Of a stretch of 39,426 nucleotides of DNA, positions 32,445 through 39,426 are shown one piece after another. Origin of the DNA: Devosia sp. (GTDB taxonomy: Bacteria; Pseudomonadota; Alphaproteobacteria; Rhizobiales; Devosiaceae); the NCBI RefSeq assembly GCF_030689745.1, contig NZ_JAUYGL010000131.1:1-39426 (forward strand), given 5' to 3'. The translations under genes and the position numbers were made by a program. Numbering within the stretch: position 1 is the first letter of the stretch; the number at the start of each line of letters is the position of its first letter. The notes beneath the pieces are model-generated. The model did no database searches, was not told the origin of the DNA, and saw only the letters and a list, made by a program, of their open reading frames with translations.

Positions 32445-33833
32445 ATGACAGGTCAGAAAACATCGCGGCGCCTGCTGGGGGGCATAGCCCTGGCGGGCCT
32501 GCTGCTCACTCTTCCCGCCCTGGGTCAGGATGCCGCACCTGCGGAAGCTGCCGAGGCCGCGGCGACGGTCAGCGAGGGCGTCTCGGCCGACGTCGTCTTC
32601 ATCCTCAATTCGCTGTTAATGGTGCTCGGGGGCATCCTGGTATTCTTCATGGCGGCGGGTTTCGCCATGGTCGAAGCGGGCATGGTGCGCACCAAGAACG
32701 TCTCGATGCAGCTGCTCAAGAACATCTCGCTGTTTGGCGTCGCCTGCCTGATGTATTACCTGATCGGCTACAACCTGATGTACCCGCTGGGCAATTGGAT
32801 CATGGGTGCTGACGAGACCGGCGGCTATCTGGGCGCCTTCGGCATTGCCGTGCTCGAAGCGGTTGGCGTGACTGCCGATACGGCCGATGACTTCTCCTAT
32901 GCTGCCACCAGCGCCGACTTCTTCTTTCAGGTCATGTTCTGCGCCACCGCCGCCTCGATCGTCTCGGGCACCTTGGCCGAGCGTATCAAGTTGGTGCCCT
33001 TCCTGCTCTTCACCGTCGTGCTGACCGGCCTGATCTACCCCATTGCCGGCTCCTGGAAATGGGGCGGCGGTTTCCTCGACAGCCAGTTCGGCTTCCTCGA
33101 CTTTGCCGGTTCCACGGTGGTGCACTCGGTCGGTGGCTGGGCTGCATTGGCCGGCGCCATTCTGCTCGGCGCGCGTCGCGGCAAGTTCAATGCCGACGGC
33201 ACGGTCAATGCCATGCCCGGTTCGTCCATGCCGCTGGCGACGCTGGGCATGTTCATCCTCTGGCTCGGCTGGTTCGGCTTTAACGGGGCCTCCCAGCTCG
33301 CCATGGGTTCGGTGAACGACATTGCCGCGGTCGGTCGCATCATGGCCAATACCAATGCCGGCGCCGTCGGCGGGGCCTTGGCTGCTCTGGTGCTTTCAGG
33401 CCTTCTCTACAAGAAGTTCGACCTGACCTTTGTCATCAACGGGGCGCTTGCCGGCCTGGTGGCGGTCACCGCTGAACCCCTCACGCCCGGCCTGGGCACG
33501 GCGTCGCTGATCGGCGCGGTGGGCGGCATCATCGTCGTGCTGGGTGTGCCCATGCTCGACCGGCTCAAGATCGACGACGTGGTTGGCGCCATCCCGGTCC
33601 ACCTGCTCGCCGGCATCTGGGGCACCATTGCCGTGGTCTTCACCAATCCGGACGCCAATCTGGGCGGTCAGCTGATCTCCATCATCATCGTCGGTGTCTT
33701 CACCTTCGTGGTGAGCTTTGCGGTCTGGTTCATCCTCAAGGCGACCATGGGCCTGCGCCCCACGGCCGAAGACGAGGATGCGGGCCTGGATGTCGCCGAA
33801 ATCGGCATCGAGGCCTATCCCGAGTTCAGGTAA
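32445..33833 (+). CDS. amt: Ammonium transporter (Amt, cyanobacterial/AMT1-like subtype)
   Basis: 462 aa. An N-terminal signal-like segment is followed by 11 membrane helices. The first conserved region reads GFAMVEAGMVRTKN, unlike the AmtB type. The pore histidines are H227 (DFAGSTVVH) and H386 (AIPVH), and the GWFGFNGASQ segment is present. It conducts ammonium across the inner membrane under GlnK control. Start ATG 32445 with GGAG about 10 nt upstream. A hairpin follows the stop. Confidence 0.93.
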   Translation: MTGQKTSRRLLGGIALAGLLLTLPALGQDAAPAEAAEAAATVSEGVSADVVFILNSLLMVLGGILVFFMAAGFAMVEAGMVRTKNVSMQLLKNISLFGVACLMYYLIGYNLMYPLGNWIMGADETGGYLGAFGIAVLEAVGVTADTADDFSYAATSADFFFQVMFCATAASIVSGTLAERIKLVPFLLFTVVLTGLIYPIAGSWKWGGGFLDSQFGFLDFAGSTVVHSVGGWAALAGAILLGARRGKFNADGTVNAMPGSSMPLATLGMFILWLGWFGFNGASQLAMGSVNDIAAVGRIMANTNAGAVGGALAALVLSGLLYKKFDLTFVINGALAGLVAVTAEPLTPGLGTASLIGAVGGIIVVLGVPMLDRLKIDDVVGAIPVHLLAGIWGTIAVVFTNPDANLGGQLISIIIVGVFTFVVSFAVWFILKATMGLRPTAEDEDAGLDVAEIGIEAYPEFR

Positions 33834-33840
33834 CTCATGC

Positions 33841-33864
33841 GAAGGCCGGGTCCGCCCGGCCTTC
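33841..33864 (+). terminator. Probable terminator of the first glnK-amt operon
   Basis: Perfect 10-bp stem GAAGGCCGGG/CCCGGCCTTC with a TCCG loop, 7 nt past the stop. It has no clear T-run, only CTTCTACC at the end. Confidence 0.6.
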
Positions 33865-33986
33865 TACCTGCCCTGGCACGGGCTTGTCCAAAGTCCGGCG
33901 CCAGCCTCGTCTGAACCCGATGTTCCCCGCGCCAACGGCGGCGGGCCAGCGACGATGCGCCACAGAAATGTGCAAATCCGGTGCCT

Positions 33987-34009
33987 TTCTGCCCAAATTT
34001 TAGGCAGAA
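33987..34009. promoter_or_regulatory. Inverted repeat upstream of glnK-2, possible enhancer site
   Basis: TTCTGCC and GGCAGAA are perfect 7-bp arms with a 9-nt AT-rich spacer. Its centre lies about 93 nt upstream of the -24 box. It is not a good match to the NtrC consensus TGCACCA-N3-TGGTGCA, so the binding protein is open. Confidence 0.4.
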
Positions 34010-34089
34010 TGCGAAAGCCTGCGCCGGAAAACGCAGACAACATATCCTAACACCATGAAGATGCAGGGTTTTGCCCGCGATCACGCACT

Positions 34090-34104
34090 TGGCACGGCGC
34101 TTGA
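34090..34104 (+). promoter_or_regulatory. Sigma-54 promoter of glnK-2
   Basis: TGGCACG-GCGC-TTGA, followed by GTCTA. Over 21 nt it differs from the glnK-1 promoter at one base only, and shares the unusual TTGA -12 box inside a GAGTC site (34103-34107). It lies 50 nt upstream of the GTG start. Confidence 0.75.
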
Positions 34105-34154
34105 GTCTATGAAGCCATTCCAGACCAAGCACTAAGTTGCAAAAGGGGGCAAAC

Positions 34155-34493
34155 GTGAAACTGGTTATCGCCATTATCAAGCCATCGCGTCTCGAAGAGG
34201 TTCGTCAGGCACTCACCGCGCTCGACGTACACGGCATGACCGTGACCGAAGTGAAGGGTTTCGGCCGCCAGAAGGGGCACTCGGAAATTTACCGCGGCAC
34301 CGAATATGCGGTGCACTTCCTGCCCAAGCTCAAGCTTGAGATCGCCGTCGATGACACCATTGCCGACGAAGTTGTCAACGCCATCCGCGACAGCGCCCAG
34401 ACTGGCCGCATCGGCGATGGCAAGATTTTCGTGCTCGAGCTGCTGGCTATCACCCGCATTCGCACCGGTGAAACCGGCGCGGCCGCCCTTTGA
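34155..34493 (+). CDS. glnK: PII nitrogen regulatory protein GlnK (copy 2)
   Basis: 112 aa, starting with GTG 34155 (AGGGGG 5 nt upstream). The T-loop is YRGTEYAVHF with Y51, and both PII signatures are intact. About 12 differences from copy 1 are scattered (for example positions 4, 5, 21, 22, 36, 61, 68, 69, 72, 74), none at Y51. It pairs with the AmtB-type transporter downstream. Confidence 0.95.
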   Translation: MKLVIAIIKPSRLEEVRQALTALDVHGMTVTEVKGFGRQKGHSEIYRGTEYAVHFLPKLKLEIAVDDTIADEVVNAIRDSAQTGRIGDGKIFVLELLAITRIRTGETGAAAL

Positions 34494-34513
34494 GCCTCAT
34501 TGGAGATACCAAG

Positions 34514-35872
34514 ATGAAGACGACAAAACTCTTCGGGGGCGCTGCACTGGCCTCCCTTCTGCTGGCCCTGCCGGCCTTTGCCCAGGACGCCGCCGCGCCG
34601 GCGGCTGAAGCGGTCGCTGTGGTCGACAAGGGCGACGTGGCCTGGATGCTGGTCTCGACCATGGTCGTGATCGTCATGACGGTGCCGGGTCTGGCCCTGT
34701 TCTATGGCGGCCTGGTGCGCGCCAAGAATATCCTGTCGGTGCTCACCCAGGTGTTCCTCGGCTTTTCGATGATTTCCATCCTTTGGGTCGCCTATGGCTA
34801 CTCGCTGGCCTTTGCTGGCCCCACCGAAGGCGGTCTGTCGGCGTTTTTCGGGGATTTTTCCAAGTTCTTCCTGTCGGGCGTTACTCTGGACTCACGGGCG
34901 GCAACCTTCTCGGCCGGCTTTGAGCTGCCCGAACTGGTGTTCGTGGCCTTCCAGATGACCTTTGCCTGCATCACCTCCACCCTGATTGTCGGCGCCATCG
35001 CCGAGCGCATGAAGTTTGGCGCCCTGATGGCATTCCTCGCGATCTGGTTCACCTTCTCCTATGTCCCCATGGCCCACATGGTCTGGTCGGGTCCCGGCCT
35101 GCTGTTTGGTCTGGGCGCCTATGACTTTGCCGGTGGCACGGTGGTGCACATCAATTCCGGTGTCGCCGCGCTCGTCGCCGCCATCGTGCTTGGCCCCCGT
35201 CTGGGCTACATGAAGGAGCCGATTGCGCCCCACAATCTGGTCTGGACCTATGCCGGTGTCGGCCTGCTTTGGTTCGGCTGGTTTGGCTTTAATGCCGGCT
35301 CGAATCTGGAAGCCAATGCGCTGACCGCCGTGGCGCTGATCAACACCGTGCTCGCACCCGCTGCCGGCGCGCTGGCCTGGGCCCTGGCCGAACGCACCAC
35401 CCGCGGTCACGCCTCTGCTCTTGGTGCCGTCTCGGGCGCCGTTGCTGGTCTGGTGGCAATCACTCCCGCCGCCGGCTTTGCCGGGGTCGGTGGCGCCATT
35501 GCGCTCGGTGGCGTGGCCGGCATCGTCTGCCTGTGGGCCGTGGTCAACCTCAAGCCCATGCTGAAATATGACGATAGCCTTGACGTGTTTGGCATCCATG
35601 GCGTGGGCGGCATTGTCGGCGCGCTGGGCACCGCTATTGTCGCGGCCCCCGCTATGGGCGGCTATCCGCTCGGCGAAGCGGCAGACTACTCCATCGTCAA
35701 CCAGTTCGTGATCCAGCTGACGGCTGTCGGTGTCGCCATTGTCTGGTCCGGTGTGGTGGCGTTGGTGGCCATGCTGATCGTCAAGGCGATTTTTGGTGGC
35801 CTGCGGGTTCCCGAATCGGCCGAAAGCGATGGGCTTGATCTGTCCAGCCATGGTGAGCGCGCCTACAACTAG
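34514..35872 (+). CDS. amtB: Ammonium transporter AmtB (classical proteobacterial subtype)
   Basis: 452 aa. A cleavable signal-like N-terminus ending at FAQ is followed by 11 membrane helices. AmtB features are GLALFYGGLVRAKN, MVWSGPG, YDFAGGTVVH with H212, GWFGFNAGS and FGIHGVGG with H362, matching the twin-histidine pore of E. coli AmtB. GGAG lies 8 nt upstream of ATG 34514. It belongs to a different Amt subfamily from the copy at 32445. A terminator follows. Confidence 0.95.
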   Translation: MKTTKLFGGAALASLLLALPAFAQDAAAPAAEAVAVVDKGDVAWMLVSTMVVIVMTVPGLALFYGGLVRAKNILSVLTQVFLGFSMISILWVAYGYSLAFAGPTEGGLSAFFGDFSKFFLSGVTLDSRAATFSAGFELPELVFVAFQMTFACITSTLIVGAIAERMKFGALMAFLAIWFTFSYVPMAHMVWSGPGLLFGLGAYDFAGGTVVHINSGVAALVAAIVLGPRLGYMKEPIAPHNLVWTYAGVGLLWFGWFGFNAGSNLEANALTAVALINTVLAPAAGALAWALAERTTRGHASALGAVSGAVAGLVAITPAAGFAGVGGAIALGGVAGIVCLWAVVNLKPMLKYDDSLDVFGIHGVGGIVGALGTAIVAAPAMGGYPLGEAADYSIVNQFVIQLTAVGVAIVWSGVVALVAMLIVKAIFGGLRVPESAESDGLDLSSHGERAYN

Positions 35873-35930
35873 CCTTGCTGATCCCGGCGGCACATCGCCG
35901 CCGGGGTCGTTGGCTCAATCACCCAAAACC

Positions 35931-35960
35931 AAAAAGCCCGCGGCTATCGTGGGCTTTTTT
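35931..35960 (+). terminator. Terminator of the glnK-amtB operon
   Basis: AAAAAGCCCGCG ... CGTGGGCTTTTTT: 12-bp stem with one G-T pair, then six T. A second GC-rich hairpin (CCCGGCGG/CCGCCGGG) lies just before it at 35883-35905. Confidence 0.88.
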
Positions 35961-36000
35961 GCTGTCGGGCGATGACTTTTGCGGGTGCCTGCCGCGATGG

Positions 36001-36015
36001 TTAGCCTTGGGTTAA
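36001..36015. promoter_or_regulatory. CtrA-like box upstream of ftsK
   Basis: TTAG-CCTTGGG-TTAA, the same one-mismatch CtrA form as upstream of mipZ. It overlaps a 10-bp palindrome GGGTTAACCC (36009-36018). It lies 16 nt before ATG 36031 and 64 nt before ATG 36079. Confidence 0.5.
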
Positions 36016-36078
36016 CCCGACCCCACTAGCATGGCACTGATTGGGCCCGGACCGTTCCGGGCCGCTCCGGACACGCCC

Positions 36079-38826
36079 ATGCCCAGCTCTCCTTCGCCCG
36101 TACTCGACGAAATCCGCTCCGTGCCGCAACGTGGCACCCGTGCTTCGACCAAGCCATTGCCCACGCCACCCCCGGCGCTGGCGATCCGCATTCCCGTGCG
36201 CCTCGCCGGTCTGCTGCTGCTGGCCGTGGTGGCGATCTGTCTGGCTGCGCTGGCGTCCTGGTCGGTCGATGACCCCAGCTTCACCTATGCCACGCTCAAG
36301 CCGGCCGCCAATTGGCTGGGCTTTCCCGGCGCCGTGATCGCCGACACGCTGTTTCAGGTGTTTGGTCTGGCCGCCTTGCTGATGCTGGTGCCGCCGGCCC
36401 TGTGGGGCTGGAACTTCGCGCGGCGGCGCATGCCCAGCCATATGGGTCTGCGCCTGCTGGGCTGGATCGGCGCCACCCTGCTGGGCGCAGGCGTGCTGGC
36501 CTTTGTCGTCATGCCGGCCACCTGGCCGCTGCCAACCGGCCTGGGCGGGCTGGTCGGCACCGGTTTTACCAATCTTGCCGCGCTGGTGACCGGCGCGCAG
36601 CCGCAGGCGGTAACGACCGTTCTGTTTGCCATCATCATTGCCGTGCCGGCTCTGGCCCTGTTCTGGATCGCCATGGGTCTGGGGACCTCCGTGCCGACCG
36701 GCCCGCGCAAAACTGCGGCCGCCGGTGCCACTCGCAAGGGCGCCGCCGCCGCCCAGGCCGATGAGCCAGAGACCAACCCCATTGTCGATATCGCGCTGGG
36801 TGCGGTGGTACATGTGGGCTATTCGCTGCGCACCGCCTATCGCCGCGCCCGCCAGAGCCATGCCGAACGCCAGGCGGCCGACGCCGCCAGCTGGCGCGAG
36901 GAAGAGGTCGAACCCAGCCTGGATGGCCGCGCTCCCGATCAGTACGCGCCGACGGTGGCGTCAGCCCCGCGCCGCATCCACGCGCCAGCGCCAGTGGAAC
37001 CCGCTTTTGCCGCCCCTTTCAGTGCCGAGGCCGCCCCGCAAATGGCATCCGACACCTCGGCGCGCATCAATGCCCGTCCGAGCTACGACGACACCGAACT
37101 CGACTATCCCGACGAGGTCGATGACGACATTCCCTTCATCGCGGACGCCCCGTCAGCGCCTGCCGCCAGCCACCATCAGCGCGGCGATTCACGCTTCCAT
37201 CCGGTCGATCCGGCCAAGCCGCGGGTCGCTGCCCCGGCCCCCCGGCCGCAGCCAGGCAGCCGCATGCTGCGCGAAGCCCAGAGCTCGTTTCTGGACGAGC
37301 CCGGTGGCTTCGAGCTGCCCGCGCTCAACCTGCTCGCCGAACCCAAGCACAAGGGCCCTTCGCCCGAACATGCGCCCGAGCGGCTCGAAGCCATGGCGCG
37401 CCAGCTTGAGGGTGTGCTGGAAGATTTTGGCGTCAAGGGCGACATCATCAATGTCCGCCCCGGCCCCGTCGTCACCCTGTTTGAACTCGAGCCCGCCCCG
37501 GGGATCAAATCGTCACGGGTCATCTCCCTGGCCGACGATATTGCCCGCTCGATGAGCGCCATCTCCGCCCGCGTGGCGGTGGTGCCCGGCCGCAATGCCA
37601 TCGGCATCGAACTGCCCAACCAGAACCGCGAAACCGTGTATTTCCGCGAAATGCTGGCCAGCTCCGATTTTGAAAAGATGAAGGGCAAGCTGCCCATCTG
37701 CCTCGGCAAGACCATTGGTGGCGAGCCGGTGATTGCCGATCTCGCCCGCATGCCGCATCTGCTGATCGCCGGTACCACCGGTTCGGGCAAGTCGGTGGGT
37801 ATCAACACCTTCATCCTCAGCCTGCTCTACCAGATGACGCCCCAGCAGTGCCGCATGATCATGATCGATCCCAAAATGCTCGAACTGAGCATTTATGACG
37901 GCATTCCCCATCTGCTGACCCCCGTCGTCACCGACCCGCAAAAGGCCGTGGTGGCGCTCAAATGGGCCGTGCGCGAGATGGAAGACCGCTATCGCAAGAT
38001 GAGCAAGATCGGCGTGCGCAATATTGACGGCTTCAACCAGCGCGTCAGTGAGGCGGCGACCGAAGGCAAGATCATCAGCCGCACGGTGCAGACCGGGTTT
38101 GACCGCGAAACCGGCGAAGCCATCTTTGAGACTGAGGAATTTCAGCTCGAAGTCCTGCCCTATATCGTGGTCGTGGTCGACGAGATGGCCGATCTGATGA
38201 TGGTGGCCGGCAAGGACATTGAAGGCGCCATCCAGCGCCTGGCCCAGATGGCGCGTGCCGCCGGCATCCACATCATCACCGCCACCCAGCGCCCTTCGGT
38301 GGACGTCATCACCGGCACCATCAAGGCCAACTTCCCCACCCGCATCTCGTTCATGGTCACCTCCAAGATCGATTCGCGCACCATTCTGGGCGAGCAGGGC
38401 GGCGAGCAGCTCTTGGGCATGGGCGACATGCTGTTCATGGCCGGTGGCGGGCGCATCCAGCGCGTGCACGGGCCGTTCGTCTCCGACAAGGAGGTCGAGG
38501 ACATCGTCTCCCATCTCAAGACCCAGGGCGTGCCCGAGTATCTGGATTCCATCACCGAGGATGATGACGAGATCGACACCGGCGGCGGTCCGGCGGGGAC
38601 CTCCAATCTGGCGGAGTCGGACGATCCCTATGATCAGGCGGTGGCGATCGTGCTGCGCGACGGCAAGGCTTCGACCTCCTATATCCAGCGCCGGCTCGGG
38701 ATCGGCTACAACCGGGCCGCCTCGCTGATCGAGCGCATGGAAAACGAAGGCGTCATCAGCGCGGCCAATCATGCCGGCAAGCGGGAAATCCTGGTGCCGA
38801 CGGAAGACGATATCGATCCCAGGTAG
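36079..38826 (+). CDS. ftsK: DNA translocase FtsK
   Basis: 915 aa from ATG 36079. The N-terminal part has four membrane segments (within about 38-210), then a proline/alanine-rich linker (about 215-420), the RecA-like motor with Walker A GTTGSGKS (565-572) and Walker B VVVVDE ending D701/E702, and the C-terminal winged-helix gamma domain (about 850-915, [22 protein letters not shown]). It pumps chromosome ends through the septum and links division to XerCD resolution. ATG 36031 is an alternative start; 36079 is preferred because a CtrA-like box and a possible TAGCAT -10 sit over 36031. Neither has a good Shine-Dalgarno. Confidence 0.94.
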   Translation: MPSSPSPVLDEIRSVPQRGTRASTKPLPTPPPALAIRIPVRLAGLLLLAVVAICLAALASWSVDDPSFTYATLKPAANWLGFPGAVIADTLFQVFGLAALLMLVPPALWGWNFARRRMPSHMGLRLLGWIGATLLGAGVLAFVVMPATWPLPTGLGGLVGTGFTNLAALVTGAQPQAVTTVLFAIIIAVPALALFWIAMGLGTSVPTGPRKTAAAGATRKGAAAAQADEPETNPIVDIALGAVVHVGYSLRTAYRRARQSHAERQAADAASWREEEVEPSLDGRAPDQYAPTVASAPRRIHAPAPVEPAFAAPFSAEAAPQMASDTSARINARPSYDDTELDYPDEVDDDIPFIADAPSAPAASHHQRGDSRFHPVDPAKPRVAAPAPRPQPGSRMLREAQSSFLDEPGGFELPALNLLAEPKHKGPSPEHAPERLEAMARQLEGVLEDFGVKGDIINVRPGPVVTLFELEPAPGIKSSRVISLADDIARSMSAISARVAVVPGRNAIGIELPNQNRETVYFREMLASSDFEKMKGKLPICLGKTIGGEPVIADLARMPHLLIAGTTGSGKSVGINTFILSLLYQMTPQQCRMIMIDPKMLELSIYDGIPHLLTPVVTDPQKAVVALKWAVREMEDRYRKMSKIGVRNIDGFNQRVSEAATEGKIISRTVQTGFDRETGEAIFETEEFQLEVLPYIVVVVDEMADLMMVAGKDIEGAIQRLAQMARAAGIHIITATQRPSVDVITGTIKANFPTRISFMVTSKIDSRTILGEQGGEQLLGMGDMLFMAGGGRIQRVHGPFVSDKEVEDIVSHLKTQGVPEYLDSITEDDDEIDTGGGPAGTSNLAESDDPYDQAVAIVLRDGKASTSYIQRRLGIGYNRAASLIERMENEGVISAANHAGKREILVPTEDDIDPR

Positions 38827-38907
38827 CCGCGAAGGCCAGAAGCCTCAGCGTCACACTGGCGCCGCAGTCTTGCGCGACATGACGGTTGAAACGAAACGGA
38901 GACAGCA

Positions 38908-39426
38908 ATGTCGAAACAGACCACTTCCACCATGACGGAACGGCATGATCCCGCGCGCCGGGCGCTCCTGGGCACAGGTTTGGGTCTGGGACTGACGCTG
39001 ATGGCCGCCGCTGCCGGCCTTCTGGCCTTTCCCGGCGGCGCGCGCGCGTCCGACGCGGCGCAAAGGCTTGCCGATCATTTTTCCGCGGTCAAGACCATGA
39101 CCGGCGAGTTCATTCAGTTCGGCCCGAATGGCGAACAGACCGGCGGCAAGTTCTTCATCGACCGCCCCGGCAAGCTGCGCTTCAACTACGAGGATCCGTC
39201 TCCGATCCGGGTCATCGCCGACGGCAAGGCCGTGGTCATCGGCAATCGCAAGCTCAAGACCTGGGATCTCTATCCGCTCGACAAGACACCGTTGAAACTG
39301 CTTCTGTCAGAGCGGATCGACCTCTCCGCCGACACCGTGCAGTCGGTCAAGGAAGACCCGGACCTGACGACGATCGTTCTCGGCAACAAATCGATCTTTG
39401 GCGATTCGACCATCAGCCTGATGTTC
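38908..39426 (+). CDS. lolA: Outer-membrane lipoprotein carrier LolA family protein, cut at window end
   Basis: 173 codons are present, and the 3' end lies beyond the window. A long signal region holds DPARRALLG, a Tat-like twin arginine (17-18), before an Ala/Gly/Leu-rich stretch ending ARA. The mature part matches LolA: VKTMTGEFIQFGPNGEQTGGKFFIDRPGKLRFNYEDPSP and KTWDLYPLDKTPLKLLL. It should carry lipoproteins across the periplasm. GGAG lies 6-7 nt upstream of the ATG. It starts 81 nt after ftsK on the same strand, as often seen in Hyphomicrobiales. Confidence 0.88.
   Translation, partial: MSKQTTSTMTERHDPARRALLGTGLGLGLTLMAAAAGLLAFPGGARASDAAQRLADHFSAVKTMTGEFIQFGPNGEQTGGKFFIDRPGKLRFNYEDPSPIRVIADGKAVVIGNRKLKTWDLYPLDKTPLKLLLSERIDLSADTVQSVKEDPDLTTIVLGNKSIFGDSTISLMF

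Larger units (their letters stand above)
33834..34154. other. 321-nt regulatory region between the two glnK-amtB operons
   Basis: No credible gene. It holds the hairpin at 33841-33864, an inverted repeat TTCTGCC-N9-GGCAGAA (33987-34009) in enhancer position, and the sigma-54 promoter at 34090-34104. TTTCTGC followed by AAAT is also found upstream of glnK-1, which suggests a shared origin of the two control regions. Confidence 0.6.

Overview
The window is GC-rich, densely packed alphaproteobacterial chromosome, most likely Hyphomicrobiales. The evidence is the metK-trmB pair, a MipZ division-site ATPase, CtrA-like TTAG-N7-TTAA boxes, the trxA/LON/Trm112/ACT block, a bacterial NDUFA9 homologue and abundant Gfo/Idh/MocA sugar oxidoreductases. 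Devosia or a close relative is a plausible guess, but genus is inference only. No insertion sequence, prophage or CRISPR array is visible. Both ends cut a gene: trmB on the left and lolA on the right.

Layout. 1-9.6 kb is mostly housekeeping: trmB and metK (minus), tRNA-Leu(CAG), a GFA-type zinc protein, an NDUFA9-like SDR, a PadR repressor, a large flavin/Fe-S D-2-hydroxyacid dehydrogenase, a TrmA/RlmD-type RNA methyltransferase and a small exported DUF2147-like protein. 9.6-25.5 kb is a catabolic island. It holds a minus-strand cassette (Gfo/Idh/MocA dehydrogenase, DUF993 aldolase-like protein, TIM-barrel isomerase), a TauE-type permease, a tripartite tricarboxylate transporter (tctCBA) with TetR and LysR regulators, and an ABC sugar importer operon with two more Gfo/Idh/MocA dehydrogenases and its own ATPase. 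25.5-31.8 kb carries DUF2188, a flavoprotein monooxygenase, mipZ, tRNA-Gly(GCC), trxA-LON-trm112-ACT and a UbiH-family hydroxylase. 31.8-36 kb holds two tandem glnK-amtB operons with near-identical sigma-54 promoters but different Amt subfamilies. 36-39.4 kb holds ftsK and lolA.

How they work together. The most interesting reading concerns the island. A 16-bp inverted repeat, RTAACY-N4-RGTTAY, lies upstream of the dehydrogenase/DUF993/isomerase cassette and of the ABC importer operon, and a one-mismatch copy lies upstream of tctCBA. This suggests one regulator, not encoded here, controls uptake and oxidation/cleavage of one carbohydrate or its products. DUF993 keeps a GIK motif at the place where DHDPS-type aldolases carry their Schiff-base lysine, so import, oxidation, isomerisation and retro-aldol cleavage is a reasonable but untested pathway. 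Other points of interest are GANTC sites built into the -12 box of both sigma-54 promoters, the CtrA-like boxes in front of both division genes (mipZ and ftsK), and two convergent gene pairs that share their stop codons through a CTAG tetranucleotide.
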